The notes under the pieces are model-generated. The model was not told the DNA's origin. It saw nothing but the letters and a program-made list of their open reading frames with translations, and did no database searches. A stretch of DNA of 64,000 nucleotides from an uncultured Gammaproteobacteria bacterium (GTDB taxonomy: Bacteria > Pseudomonadota > Gammaproteobacteria > UBA6429 > Thiohalophilaceae): contig CAJYAN010000014.1 of NCBI GenBank assembly GCA_913064945.1, positions 16,899 to 80,898 on the forward strand. Direction: 5' to 3'. Shown piece by piece: positions 1-9,181 of this stretch (its first letter is position 1; every line of letters starts with the position of its first letter). Position numbers and translations under genes: made by a program.

Positions 1-574
1 AGAGACGTTTGGTGAGCTCGGCCTCTATTTGCAGTAGCTTGCCAACCTTCTGTGCCTGTTCGATGTTGGCAAGGGTGTTGGCCAACGCTGATGTGACATC
101 TTCATCATGCACACTAAACCCGGCGGCAATTAAATCCCGGTCTTTCGCCCAGACCGTTTGCATAAAGCGGATTCTTGCGATTTGAAACTGTTTTGCTGTA
201 TCAAGCCGTTTTTGTTCATCAAACCAGAAACTCATCCAGCCCTGAATATATTCAGTAGGCCGGTATTCACTCTGCGGTGTCATCCATTCCACTTCTGTCG
301 CAGCTAATAAGGGTGTCCCTCCACCACCACAAAAACCGATCAACACCCCTGCAGACGCCAGCATTCTTACCGCTGCCTGGGTAAGTGAAGTGCCTGTACC
401 CAGCAAAATGACCGTTGTATTTGCGATAGGGATATTCCAGTACTGATTTTCATCCTTTGCCTCGGTCAAATACAGTACCCGCCCGTCCTTCTGCATGACC
501 CGGCACTTTTCGAGGTAATAAATATTGGCACGTTTTGAGTGCAATATTGCTTTCAGGTCAGTTAATTGTTCCAT
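1..574 (-). CDS. cas1: Cas1, type I-F CRISPR integrase, 5' part only
   Basis: Cas1 is the metal-dependent integrase that, with Cas2 (fused to Cas3 in type I-F), inserts new spacers into a CRISPR array. I read this gene directly from the minus strand. It starts at ATG 574 with GCAGGGAAACG as ribosome site, and 191 codons are open to the window edge. The protein opens MEQLTDLKAILHSKRANIYY and carries WNIPIANTT, LLGTGTSLTQAA, GFCGGGGTPL and TPQSEYRPTEYIQGW, the signature of the I-F (Ypest) Cas1 subfamily, usually about 320 residues. The IEAELTKR stretch at the cut end probably holds the first metal-ligand Glu. The remaining ligands, cas2-3, the csy genes and any array would lie to the left, outside the window. 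It follows two small genes and a WYL regulator on the same strand. Confidence 0.93.
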   Translation of the reverse strand, partial: MEQLTDLKAILHSKRANIYYLEKCRVMQKDGRVLYLTEAKDENQYWNIPIANTTVILLGTGTSLTQAAVRMLASAGVLIGFCGGGGTPLLAATEVEWMTPQSEYRPTEYIQGWMSFWFDEQKRLDTAKQFQIARIRFMQTVWAKDRDLIAAGFSVHDEDVTSALANTLANIEQAQKVGKLLQIEAELTKRL

Positions 575-607
575 TCGTTTCCCTGCTTTTTTTGTTAGCC
601 ATTGCAA

Positions 608-823
608 TTATTCTTTCAGGTATACCGCCAGGCAGATCCTATCCCAGGCGCTGGTTCTGTCTTTTAGGCTTACGATTTGCACCGTGAGTTTTTCATTCCA
701 ATCCAGAAACTGGCTGACGGCAGTGTTGTCATTGCCGTGCAATATAACCGAGGTTGTGGCCGCGTCAGTCACGCGCACAGCCTGCGGTTGATAATGATTT
801 ATTGGCTCACGCACTATGTGCAT
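608..823 (-). CDS. Small unrecognised protein directly upstream of cas1
   Basis: This is a 71-residue protein that I do not recognise. Its ATG at 823 lies inside the last codons of the preceding small gene (ATGCACATAG overlap), so translation is probably coupled. It ends 33 bp before the cas1 start. The sequence has no signal peptide or membrane segment. It is mixed in charge, with a VILHGND stretch near the middle and a C-terminus ending in VYLKE. Codon use and composition resemble the neighbours rather than random sequence, but the ORF is short enough that chance cannot be excluded. Its position suggests co-transcription with cas1. Function unknown; a CRISPR accessory, an anti-CRISPR-like or a toxin-antitoxin role would all be guesses. 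Confidence 0.5.
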   Translation of the reverse strand: MHIVREPINHYQPQAVRVTDAATTSVILHGNDNTAVSQFLDWNEKLTVQIVSLKDRTSAWDRICLAVYLKE

Positions 824-996
824 TTCATCACCATTGTTTGCGGCCAGAGGTCTTCACCCACGTGATACTCGCAGCCAGCCAGGGGGGACTGCTGGATAAG
901 CTGATTCGATGATGCGCGGCTAACGATAGGCCAAATATCAGTCGATGCCATATCGGACATGGCAAGTATTGCCTGCATCAATCCTTGATGCTTCAT
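814..996 (-). CDS. Small unrecognised protein, first of two before cas1
   Basis: This is a 60-residue protein starting at ATG 996 behind a strong ribosome site (GGGAGGTGCACC). An upstream in-frame start inside the WYL gene was rejected because of that site. It begins MKHQGLMQAILAMSDMASTD and ends MVMKCT, and contains the stretch GCEYHVGEDLWPQ. I recognise no domain, signal peptide or membrane segment. It sits 82 bp after the WYL regulator stop and overlaps the start of the next small gene by 10 bp. The order WYL, this gene, second small gene, cas1 looks like one transcription unit. Whether it is a real CRISPR-linked gene needs comparison with other I-F loci. Confidence 0.5.
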   Translation of the reverse strand: MKHQGLMQAILAMSDMASTDIWPIVSRASSNQLIQQSPLAGCEYHVGEDLWPQTMVMKCT

Positions 997-1034
997 GGTG
1001 CACCTCCCATGTTCCCATAACTTATTATGTCCAG

Positions 1035-1079
1035 ATAACAGTATTTCACAGCCGGTATCTCGCAGCATGAGACTGTTAT
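1035..1079. promoter_or_regulatory. 8-bp inverted repeat between WYL gene and small genes
   Basis: ATAACAGT at 1035-1042 is mirrored exactly by ACTGTTAT at 1072-1079, separated by 29 bp. The right arm abuts the WYL stop codon. It could be an operator, a weak attenuator hairpin or chance. No T-run follows, so a simple terminator is unlikely. Confidence 0.3.
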
Positions 1080-2047
1080 TATTCTTTTTGATATTGCTTA
1101 ATGGCTTCCAAGAGCATTTCACGGACCCTGGCACGTAGATTTTTTGGTGCTAAAACCTCAACTTCCGGCCCGTACTTGAGAATATCCATGAGCAATTCCC
1201 TGTCATCAGCGTAGGGTATTTTCAGTACATAACTTCCGTCTTCCTGCCACTCACCTTGTTGTTCTGGATGCCACTGCTCTCTGGCGATCCAACGGGCGCG
1301 AAAGGCGGTGAATCGCAGCACCGCCAGATTGGTGGCTTGCCCGGCGAAAATGCCATAACTGCCGCCCAGTTTGCTATCCAGCCTCGATGCGCTGATATTG
1401 CGTGCGATGGTTGCCATGCCCCGGACGTCACGCATACCATCGAGCGAAAAGGTGCGTAGGTCGCTACGAAGGTGGTCATAGGCATCCAGGTACCAGTTAT
1501 CACGGTAATGCACCAGCCGCTGTGGCGATATCTCGCGTGTCGTGGTTTCGTCCCGTTCGCGGTTGTAAAAAACAATCGTCAGGCGCTTGCGGGTCAGTAC
1601 GGCATGGCTAATCAGCTCGAAGTAATTGGCTTCGATGTCTCTATAACCCAGGGAGAGAATGCGGATTCGCCGCGCCACTTCATTCAGGCTGGCGTCGCCC
1701 TTGTCAAAGAGCCGTTCCAGTTTCTGATGCACGGGGTGAATAATGTGATTGAGCAGTCCCGGCTGCAACTCGGTGAGAAGTTGCTCGAACGTCAGCAGGG
1801 CATGCGCCTCGCTTGCCGTAAACCAAAGACCCGGCAATTCAAAACGCTCGGCATCGGGACTGAAACGATAACCGTGAGTATGCCGATCATATTCAATCGG
1901 GGCATTGAACCGGTCCTTTAAATATTCAATATCACGATGATAGGTGGCCCGGGTAACTTCAAATTCGCGCAAAAACCGGGCCATTGGTACCGAACGCCCC
2001 GTTGCCAGTTCCTTGCAGATTTTATAAAAACGTTCTGTTCGTTCCAT
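1079..2047 (-). CDS. WYL-domain transcriptional regulator
   Basis: A 322-residue regulator of the DeoR-like HTH plus WYL family. Residues about 5-60 form a winged helix (TRATYHRDIEYLKDRF). The WYL domain follows from about 135 to 225 and contains the literal motif in HYRDNWYLDAYDH. A C-terminal WCX-type extension ends in VREMLLEAIKQY. WYL domains bind nucleic acid or nucleotide ligands, and such proteins commonly control phage-defence loci and CRISPR-cas genes; that is family knowledge. Here it lies on the same strand just upstream of two small genes and cas1, so control of this locus is the simplest inference. The start at ATG 2047 has only a weak A-rich ribosome site. A long non-coding gap with an inverted repeat (2238-2365) precedes it and may hold its promoter or operator. 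Confidence 0.9.
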   Translation of the reverse strand: MERTERFYKICKELATGRSVPMARFLREFEVTRATYHRDIEYLKDRFNAPIEYDRHTHGYRFSPDAERFELPGLWFTASEAHALLTFEQLLTELQPGLLNHIIHPVHQKLERLFDKGDASLNEVARRIRILSLGYRDIEANYFELISHAVLTRKRLTIVFYNRERDETTTREISPQRLVHYRDNWYLDAYDHLRSDLRTFSLDGMRDVRGMATIARNISASRLDSKLGGSYGIFAGQATNLAVLRFTAFRARWIAREQWHPEQQGEWQEDGSYVLKIPYADDRELLMDILKYGPEVEVLAPKNLRARVREMLLEAIKQYQKE

Positions 2048-2237
2048 TTATATTTTTCTTATAACGATTGATTCAAATCAATGAATGTTGTATTGACGAT
2101 ACAGAGCTGATGCTCAATCAACACTCCCCTCGTACTCACTCGATGAATCTATGCTTGTGCTGCGGTTTTTTTTCAAATTAATACGCCTAGACTCCTGCTT
2201 CAGATCACCGCGATTTCCTAGACCGGTTACCAATCCT

Positions 2238-2365
2238 ATACAGATCATACCCCGCATCAATAGTGTGTGTTGAACTATCCTATCACTGAGTTTTTTTTAT
2301 ACAAGCAAAAACTACTGCTGTATTTACACTACTTTTACACGTAATTGAGTCGGTGTGATCTGTAT
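2238..2365. promoter_or_regulatory. Near-perfect 14-bp inverted repeat upstream of WYL gene
   Basis: ATACAGATCATACC (2238-2251) is mirrored by GGTGTGATCTGTAT (2352-2365), with one mismatch. The arms lie 100 bp apart in an AT-rich spacer that also holds the close direct repeat TTTACACTACTTTTACAC (about 2324-2341). It lies 190-320 bp upstream of the WYL regulator start. Two operator half-sites permitting looping, or the ends of a small mobile repeat, are both possible. The rest of the gene-free stretch 2048-2677 shows nothing coding. Confidence 0.35.
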
Positions 2366-2408
2366 AAAAATGTTTAAGATTAGAAAAATCTAATGTGGTT
2401 TTGTTGGC

Positions 2409-2526
2409 GAGGTTGCTTCATCACTTTGTTTCTCGCAATGACAAACGCACGTCATTACGAGCAATACGCAGTAATCTGGTCTTATACCTGAGATTGCTTC
2501 GGCAACCCCGTGCCTCCAATGACACG
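2409..2526. repeat. Palindromic dispersed repeat (GTCATT...GAGATTGCTTC...AATGAC type)
   Basis: A half copy (GAGGTTGCTTC...CTCGCAATGAC, 2409-2442) is followed by a whole palindrome from CGTCATTACGAGCAATACGC (2450) through GAGATTGCTTCGGC to CTCCAATGACACG (2526). The arms pair with one another. This is the familiar small palindromic interspersed repeat seen in many proteobacterial genomes. Related copies occur at about 40955-41060 and inside the tandem repeat near 56810-57300. Confidence 0.7.
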
Positions 2527-2677
2527 TATTGTTTTGTCATTACGGGTATATAGCAAAAAGCCCGGAATCTAGTTCCTTGTCAATGTTCATTCTGGAAGAC
2601 CCGGTCCAGCTTTTCGACCTTACGGTTTCACCTGCTTATCGATTTCTCGGGTATGACGGATGTTGTGGCTACGAACG

Positions 2678-2773
2678 TTAAAGAACTTTTTTCAGTGCCG
2701 CGAGAAAGGCAGCCTTTTCTTCCGGCTTGCCTACGGTGTCTCGCAGACAACCCTGCAAGTTACCGCTGGTGAT
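2678..2773 (-). pseudogene. Relic of a hisC 3' end
   Basis: Reading the minus strand down to TAA 2678-2680 gives GCLRDTVGKPEEKAAFLA followed by ALKKVL, which matches 21 of the last 26 residues of the intact HisC encoded at 4143-5216, in the same orientation. At DNA level I count about 70% identity, with most changes silent. The reading frame upstream is closed by a stop at about 2774-2776, so only about 31 codons survive. The silent-change pattern means the two tails diverged while both were under protein selection. The relic is therefore probably a foreign or displaced hisC end rather than a fresh duplication. Confidence 0.8.
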
Positions 2774-2810
2774 CTACATTCCTATTCTGTATGGTGCTGA
2801 TTACTAAAAA

Positions 2811-3931
2811 TTAGTAAATACTCCGCAAACCAGAATGTTCGATTACGCCTTTTACCGTCACTTCAGACAAGATGCCATACTTTACAAAATCATTTACCAA
2901 TGCAGAGGCTGTATTTGTATTAATGCCTAAGAGCTTTGCAACGGCTTTTATATTCACCAGCGGTGTCTTATATAAATATTGCATCAGCGTCTGTGCATTC
3001 TCCTGTCGACGAGTGCTAAAGTGCGGCATGACCTCTCTCTCCAGGCGTTCTTTTAAGGCAATAATGTCCTTAAACACCTGGATAGAACTCTCTGCTGTTT
3101 CGCGCACACCATATAAAAAGAATACCAGCCACTCTTTTAATTTGTTGACCTCACGCACCGCCATCAGTCTGTCCACATACTCTGTCTTGTGCCGCTCAAA
3201 ATAGTCTGATAAATACAAAGCCGGTTTATGCAATAAACCTGTGCTGGCAAAATACAAGGAGATCATCAATCTCCCCAAACGACCATTACCATCTAAAAAC
3301 GGATGGACCGTTTCAAACTGATAATGCGCTATGGCAATTTGATCAAATGCGGTACATGTAATGTTTCATTGTGCAGGAATTTTTCCAGGTCACTCATCAA
3401 CTCCGGTACTTCATCCTGATGTGGTGGAATAAATACAGCATTCTGCAGGCTTACTCCAATCCAGTTCTGGCTGCTACGAAATTCACCTGACTGCTTATGC
3501 TCACCCCTTACCCCCTGCATCAAGGTCCGATGTGTTTCCTTCAACAAGCGGTTGGATAACGGCAAAACCTTTAATTGTTCAATAACGGAATTTATCGCCT
3601 GGATATCGTTCCGTACTTCTTGCCAGTCGTCACGCTTTTCCGGCTCGATATCCTGTGCCTCCAGTAACGCTTCTTCCATATTGGTACGCGTGCCCTCGAT
3701 TCGGCTGGATTGAGTCGCCTCCTTGGTAATATACAGCTGGATGAAAAAGTCCACATCCGGCACTAGCTGAGAAAAGGCATTTAGCTCCCCCAGCACCCGG
3801 TCTGCATCACTCAATAAGCGCTGGACTTCTCCATCCTAGATTTCCCAGGCGTGATTAATCGTCTCCGGAAGGAAGCTCTTATATTGGTATTGCTGGCAAT
3901 AGGCACCTGCCTGATAGTCCTTTATATCCAC
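2811..3931 (-). pseudogene. Fic-family AMP-transferase, decayed by a stop and a frameshift
   Basis: Fic proteins transfer AMP or related groups to target side chains. Joining three stretches restores a full-length Fic of about 370 residues. GTG 3931 gives MDIKDYQAGAYCQQYQYKSF; TAG at 3836-3838 interrupts after HAWEI; the frame then continues through GELNAF, DVDFFIQLYITKEA and SSRIEGT, the inhibitory-helix motif (S/T)xxxE(G/N). Near 3339 one base is missing in an A-run (HLIK should continue IAIAHYQFE), and the second frame carries the catalytic HPFLDGNGRLGR and a C-terminal winged-helix-like region ending GLRSIY. The catalytic motif is intact, so decay looks recent. A programmed shift or a sequencing error at the A-run is possible for the frameshift, but the separate TAG argues for a real pseudogene. 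Confidence 0.85.
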
Positions 3932-3932
3932 T

Positions 3933-4033
3933 TATGTCGAATTCCTGCTAACTTTTCAAAATAACGAGTCTGATATGTCGAAATGTAGACTATATGACTT
4001 ACTATGTTAAATTCATGGCATGTTTTCGACATA
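3933..4033. promoter_or_regulatory. Three TATGTCGA boxes upstream of fic
   Basis: TATGTCGA occurs at 3933-3940 and 3974-3981 and, inverted, at 4026-4033. All three fall within 100 bp of the fic start and none of its genes overlaps them. The pair 3974 and 4026 are convergent and share the extension GTCGAAA. This looks like an operator for the fic gene or for a lost partner regulator. The remaining sequence to 4142 holds no gene. Confidence 0.4.
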
Positions 4034-4142
4034 ATAAGATCCTAATATCGCTATCTGGCAACGTCAGGACGAGCTTGCGGGAACTGGACGGGACCTGGGA
4101 TACAGATATTTGTGAGGTCGCCACCAGGGTGGGAAAGCGAGA

Positions 4143-5216
4143 TTAGAGGACTTTTTTTAACGCTGTTAGGAAAGCCGCATTCTCTTCCGGCTTACCCACT
4201 GTCACCCGCAAACAATCTGTCAACGAGCCACCCGCTGGGCTCAAATTCTTAATCAACACCCCCTGCTCTTTCAAACTGGCAAAGATCTGATCGGCCTTGC
4301 CTTTGGGGGTACGGAATAAAATAAAATTGGCACTGCTGGGATACACTTGCAGGCCATCAATACGGCTTAGGGCATCCAACAACTCGATACGTTCTTTGCG
4401 AATCTCGGCTGTTTGCTGATCAAAGATATCTTTATGCGCCAGGGCCAGCTCAGCGGTGGCCTGGGTCAGGACATTGATATTGTATGGCAGGCGGACCTTG
4501 TCGAATTCATTCAACCAGTCTTCACTGCCCGCCAGCAAACCTAATCGTAGACCGGCCAGGCCCAGCTTCGATACCGTACGCATGACGACGACATTGTCAT
4601 AATCCATCACCTTTGCCATATAACTCTGCTCCGCAAAGGCATGATAGGCCTCATCGATCACCACCAGACCGGGCGCGGCCGCGATCACTTTCTCGATCAC
4701 TGTTTCATCGAACAGGTTGCCGGTGGGGTTGTTAGGATAGGCAATAAAAATAACAGCCGGTTGTTGCGTAGCGATAGCATCGAGCAGCGCCGTTTCGTTT
4801 AGACTGAAGTCATCCTGCAGCGGCACACCGACATACTGCATATCCGTGTACGCCGCGATCATTTTGTACATGACAAAGCTGGGTTCAACCGACAGCACGA
4901 CGCGGTCTTTCGCCACCACCGCCATTAAAATGATCTGAATCAGTTCATCCGAGCCATTACCTAGAATGATCTTCGCTGCGGCTGGTACGGCCATGGCGCT
5001 ACGCAGCTGTTCGGTTAAGGCTCGTGCCGCCGGATCAGGATAACGATTAAGCTCGACGTCCCGCAGTAAGGCAAGCCACTTATCCTTGAAATCATTCGGT
5101 AGTGAATAGGGATTTTCCATAGCATCCAGTTTAATCATTTTGCCGGGGTCAGGGACATGATATGCCGACAGGTCTTGAATGACCGGGCGAATCCATTGTT
5201 GGGATTTTTTATTCAC
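4143..5216 (-). CDS. hisC: Histidinol-phosphate aminotransferase
   Basis: HisC is a cytoplasmic PLP enzyme that converts imidazole acetol phosphate plus glutamate to histidinol phosphate, a late step of histidine synthesis. The 357 residues match family length. Visible marks are the PNNPTGN loop (161-167), the aspartate of VIDEAYHAF and the PLP lysine in TVSKLGLAGLRLG at about residue 217, with a C-terminal arm ending LKKVL. The start is GTG 5216; an ATG is not available nearby in frame. It is the last gene of the run murA-hisG-hisD-hisC, but 313 bp of repeat DNA separates it from hisD. A diverged copy of its 3' end lies at 2678-2773. Confidence 0.96.
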   Translation of the reverse strand: MNKKSQQWIRPVIQDLSAYHVPDPGKMIKLDAMENPYSLPNDFKDKWLALLRDVELNRYPDPAARALTEQLRSAMAVPAAAKIILGNGSDELIQIILMAVVAKDRVVLSVEPSFVMYKMIAAYTDMQYVGVPLQDDFSLNETALLDAIATQQPAVIFIAYPNNPTGNLFDETVIEKVIAAAPGLVVIDEAYHAFAEQSYMAKVMDYDNVVVMRTVSKLGLAGLRLGLLAGSEDWLNEFDKVRLPYNINVLTQATAELALAHKDIFDQQTAEIRKERIELLDALSRIDGLQVYPSSANFILFRTPKGKADQIFASLKEQGVLIKNLSPAGGSLTDCLRVTVGKPEENAAFLTALKKVL

Positions 5217-5244
5217 AAACGCTACCGTAATATCTTATATTTTC

Positions 5245-5374
5245 AACGCAAAGGCGCTGAGTACGCAAAGTTAAAACACTATGTTAAGCACTATCTTTCC
5301 GGTGCTTGCCATAACGAAATTCATAAAACCAAAAATAGCGTTAAAAAGCCTCTGCATCTTAGCGCCTTTGCGTT
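5245..5374. repeat. Small inverted-repeat element between hisD and hisC, copy 1
   Basis: AACGCAAAGGCGCT (5245-5258) is mirrored perfectly by AGCGCCTTTGCGTT (5361-5374) around an AT-rich centre. The arms belong to the common 'CGCAAAGGCGC' family of dispersed non-coding repeats. Together with copy 2 it fills the hisD-hisC gap and may form a hairpin in the his transcript. Confidence 0.7.
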
Positions 5375-5437
5375 AGTCTTTTTTAATCCCGTTTTCCATT
5401 AAATGCATGGACACCCTGCTCACTCTCTGTATTCATT

Positions 5438-5524
5438 TCACCGCAAAGACATAGAGAATGCCAAGGAATAAAACCCGGTAAAACTGTGTTAAAAACCTCT
5501 GCGAACTTTGCGCCTCTGCGGTGA
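5438..5524. repeat. Small inverted-repeat element between hisD and hisC, copy 2
   Basis: TCACCGCA (5438-5445) is mirrored by TGCGGTGA (5517-5524). Inner arms CCGCAAAGACATAGAGA and CTCTGCGAACTTTGCGCC are related to copy 1 (both carry AAAACCTCTGC-like right ends). It abuts the hisD stop codon. Confidence 0.65.
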
Positions 5525-5529
5525 GATTT

Positions 5530-6834
5530 TTATTTTTTAATCCGATATTCAGCCGAGCGGGCATGTGCCGTCAGGTATTCACCGCGCGCCAGTACCGAGG
5601 CGACCTTGCCTAGCTCCGATGCCCCTTCGGCGGAACACATGATCAGGCTGGAGCGTTTCTGAAAATCGTACACCCCCAGCGGTGAACTAAAGCGCGCGGT
5701 ACGCGAGGTCGGCAGTACGTGATTCGGTCCAGCGCAGTAGTCTCCCACTGCTTCGGCGGTATAGCGTCCCATAAAAATGGCACCGGCGTGTTTGATCTTT
5801 TTTGCCATGGCCTGTGGGTCTTCAACTGACAACTCAAGATGTTCCGGCGAAATGAAATTCGATACTTTGATGGCCTCGGCTTCATCCTTCACCTGGATCA
5901 GGGCACCACGTTCTGTTAACGAGGTGTTGATAATATCTTTACGTTCCATGCCCGGTAACAACTTTTCGATACTGGCCTGGACCTGTTTTAAAAACGCCGC
6001 ATCCCAGGAGATCAGAATCGACTGGGCATCTTCATCATGCTCGGCCTGCGAGAACAGATCCATCGCAATCCAGTCCGGGTCAGTCTTGCCATCACAGATA
6101 ACGAGGATTTCTGATGGCCCGGCGATCATGTCGATACCCACAGCACCAAACACCATGGACTTGGCAGTGGCGACATAGATGTTGCCCGGGCCGACGATCT
6201 TGTCGACCTGCGGAACGCTCTCGGTACCATAGGCCAGGGCGGCGACAGCCTGTGCGCCGCCAATAGTGAAGACGGTATCGACACCGGCGATATGGGCCGC
6301 TGCCAGCACCAGTTCATTGACGATACCATCCGGTGTCGGCACCACCATGACGATTTTTTCAACGCCCGCAACCCTGGCTGGAATGGCATTCATTAATACC
6401 GAGGAGGGATAGGCTGCCTTGCCACCGGGCACATACAGACCGACCCGATCCAGCGGTGTGATCTGCTGGCCTAATAACGTGCCATCGTCTTCGGTATATG
6501 ACCACGACTTCATAGTCTGGTGTTCGTGGTAGGCACGCACGCGTGCCGCTGCCTTTTCTAGCGCGTCGCGGTGTTCTTTGGAAATCGCCTTAACGGCCTG
6601 CACTAAACGTTCTTTGGGCAGTGTCAGTTCGGCCATGGAACTGACCGACAGGCGATCAAATTTATTCGAGAATTCGATCAACGCCTCATCACCACGAGTG
6701 CGTACCTGTTGCAATATGTCTTTGACGGTGGTGGCTACCTGTTCATCGGAGACACTATCCCACGCCAGCAGGGCATCCAGTTGTTGCTGGAAATCGGCTT
6801 GTTGAGTAGATAACTGTTTCATGCTGACGCTCAT
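5530..6834 (-). CDS. hisD: Histidinol dehydrogenase
   Basis: HisD oxidises L-histidinol twice with NAD to give L-histidine, using a bound zinc. The protein is 434 residues, normal for the family. Recognisable segments are [35 protein letters not shown], the zinc-site [15 protein letters not shown] (Gln and His ligands) and the C-terminal [20 protein letters not shown]. The ATG at 6834 overlaps the hisG stop as ATGA, so the two are translationally coupled. A second Met five codons in is the alternative start. It sits between hisG and the repeat-filled gap before hisC. Confidence 0.97.
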   Translation of the reverse strand: MSVSMKQLSTQQADFQQQLDALLAWDSVSDEQVATTVKDILQQVRTRGDEALIEFSNKFDRLSVSSMAELTLPKERLVQAVKAISKEHRDALEKAAARVRAYHEHQTMKSWSYTEDDGTLLGQQITPLDRVGLYVPGGKAAYPSSVLMNAIPARVAGVEKIVMVVPTPDGIVNELVLAAAHIAGVDTVFTIGGAQAVAALAYGTESVPQVDKIVGPGNIYVATAKSMVFGAVGIDMIAGPSEILVICDGKTDPDWIAMDLFSQAEHDEDAQSILISWDAAFLKQVQASIEKLLPGMERKDIINTSLTERGALIQVKDEAEAIKVSNFISPEHLELSVEDPQAMAKKIKHAGAIFMGRYTAEAVGDYCAGPNHVLPTSRTARFSSPLGVYDFQKRSSLIMCSAEGASELGKVASVLARGEYLTAHARSAEYRIKK

Positions 6835-7475
6835 GCGTTACGTTCTTTTACGGCCTGTTCGATTTCAACCATGAACGCCTTGATACGTTCATGTTTCATT
6901 TTCATGGCCGCCTTGTTGACGACCAGACGCGAACTGATATCGGCGATATGTTCCATCGGTTCGAGACCATTGGCCTTGAGGGTGTTGCCGGTGTCGACCA
7001 GATCGACAATGCGATCCGCCAGGCCCACTAGTGGTGCCAGCTCCATGGAGCCGTAGAGTTTAATAATCTCGACCTGCTTACCCTGCTCTGCGTAGTAACG
7101 CCGCGCGCAATTGACAAACTTGGTGGCAATGATCAGACGCTTACTCTCATCGTGTACCGCATTGACCGGACCGGCGGTCATTAAACGGCATTTCGCAATT
7201 TGCAGGTCGACCGGTTCATACAGGCCTTCACCACCATGTTCCATTAACACGTCTTTACCAGCCACGCCGATATCGGCCGCGCCATACTGCACATACGTCG
7301 GTACATCGGTGGCGCGTATGATGACCAGTTTCACATCATCCAGGTTGGTATCGAGGATCAACTTACGACTGGTCTCCGGGTCGTCTTTGGGCACGATACC
7401 GGCATGCGCCAGCAGTGGTAAGGTTTCTTTATAGATACGGCCTTTGGAGAGGGCGATGGTCAAACCAGTTGTCAT
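6831..7475 (-). CDS. hisG: ATP phosphoribosyltransferase, short form
   Basis: HisG condenses ATP with PRPP in the first and feedback-controlled step of histidine synthesis. With the start at ATG 7475 ([19 protein letters not shown]) the protein is 214 residues; the longer open frame to 7652 adds a non-homologous leader overlapping murA and was rejected. The PRPP-binding stretch is [15 protein letters not shown]. The C-terminal regulatory domain of the long form is absent, so by family rule it should work in a hetero-octamer with HisZ, which is not in this window. It lies 31 bp after murA and overlaps hisD by 4 bp. Confidence 0.96.
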   Translation of the reverse strand: MTTGLTIALSKGRIYKETLPLLAHAGIVPKDDPETSRKLILDTNLDDVKLVIIRATDVPTYVQYGAADIGVAGKDVLMEHGGEGLYEPVDLQIAKCRLMTAGPVNAVHDESKRLIIATKFVNCARRYYAEQGKQVEIIKLYGSMELAPLVGLADRIVDLVDTGNTLKANGLEPMEHIADISSRLVVNKAAMKMKHERIKAFMVEIEQAVKERNA

Positions 7476-7506
7476 TGTGGGTCTCAATCGTCTGGGAAAA
7501 AATTTT

Positions 7507-8778
<1,272 letters not shown>

Positions 8779-8820
8779 TTAGTTCTGATTTAGCGATTAC
8801 GGGCCGGAGGCATTATGACA

Positions 8821-9078
8821 TCAGGAGGAGACACGCAGAAGTTGCGCCTTTTCCCACTCCGCCGGGGTATAGGTCTTGATCGACAGGGCATGGACCGCGC
8901 CACTGGTGATGTGCTCATTGACCGTGGCGTAAACCGCCTGTTGTTTTTTGACGGGTGTCATCCCCGCAAACCGATCACCCACAACAATCGCCTCAAAGTG
9001 GCTGCCATCACCGGTAACCTGGACCTGGCAATCCGGCAGACCGGCGGCAATGAGTGCCTTAACATCATCTGGATTCAT
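8821..9078 (-). CDS. ibaG: BolA-family protein IbaG
   Basis: A BolA-like protein of 85 residues, known in E. coli as IbaG/YrbA, which binds [2Fe-2S] with monothiol glutaredoxins. The start chosen is ATG 9078 (MNPDDVKALIAAGLPDCQV) behind GAGGAG; the open frame runs on to 9216 but the extra leader has no family match. The BolA core GDGSHFEAIVVGDRFAGMTPVKKQQAVYA is visible, ending in the TYTPAEW segment typical of the YrbA branch. It sits between mlaB and murA exactly as in E. coli. Confidence 0.93.
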   Translation of the reverse strand: MNPDDVKALIAAGLPDCQVQVTGDGSHFEAIVVGDRFAGMTPVKKQQAVYATVNEHITSGAVHALSIKTYTPAEWEKAQLLRVSS

Positions 9079-9181
9079 TCGATACTCCTCAGCGCTATAC
9101 GCCATTATATCAAGCCTGATATTGTACCTTGCCGGACTAGCGACAACCACCGGAGAAACCGGGAAGTGTGGAGAAATTGGC

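Noticed and set aside
4034..4142. Short plus-strand tail with codons reading LDGTWDTDICEVATRVGKRD
   Set aside because: Too short and without a start; no family match. It may be a remnant but is unsupported.
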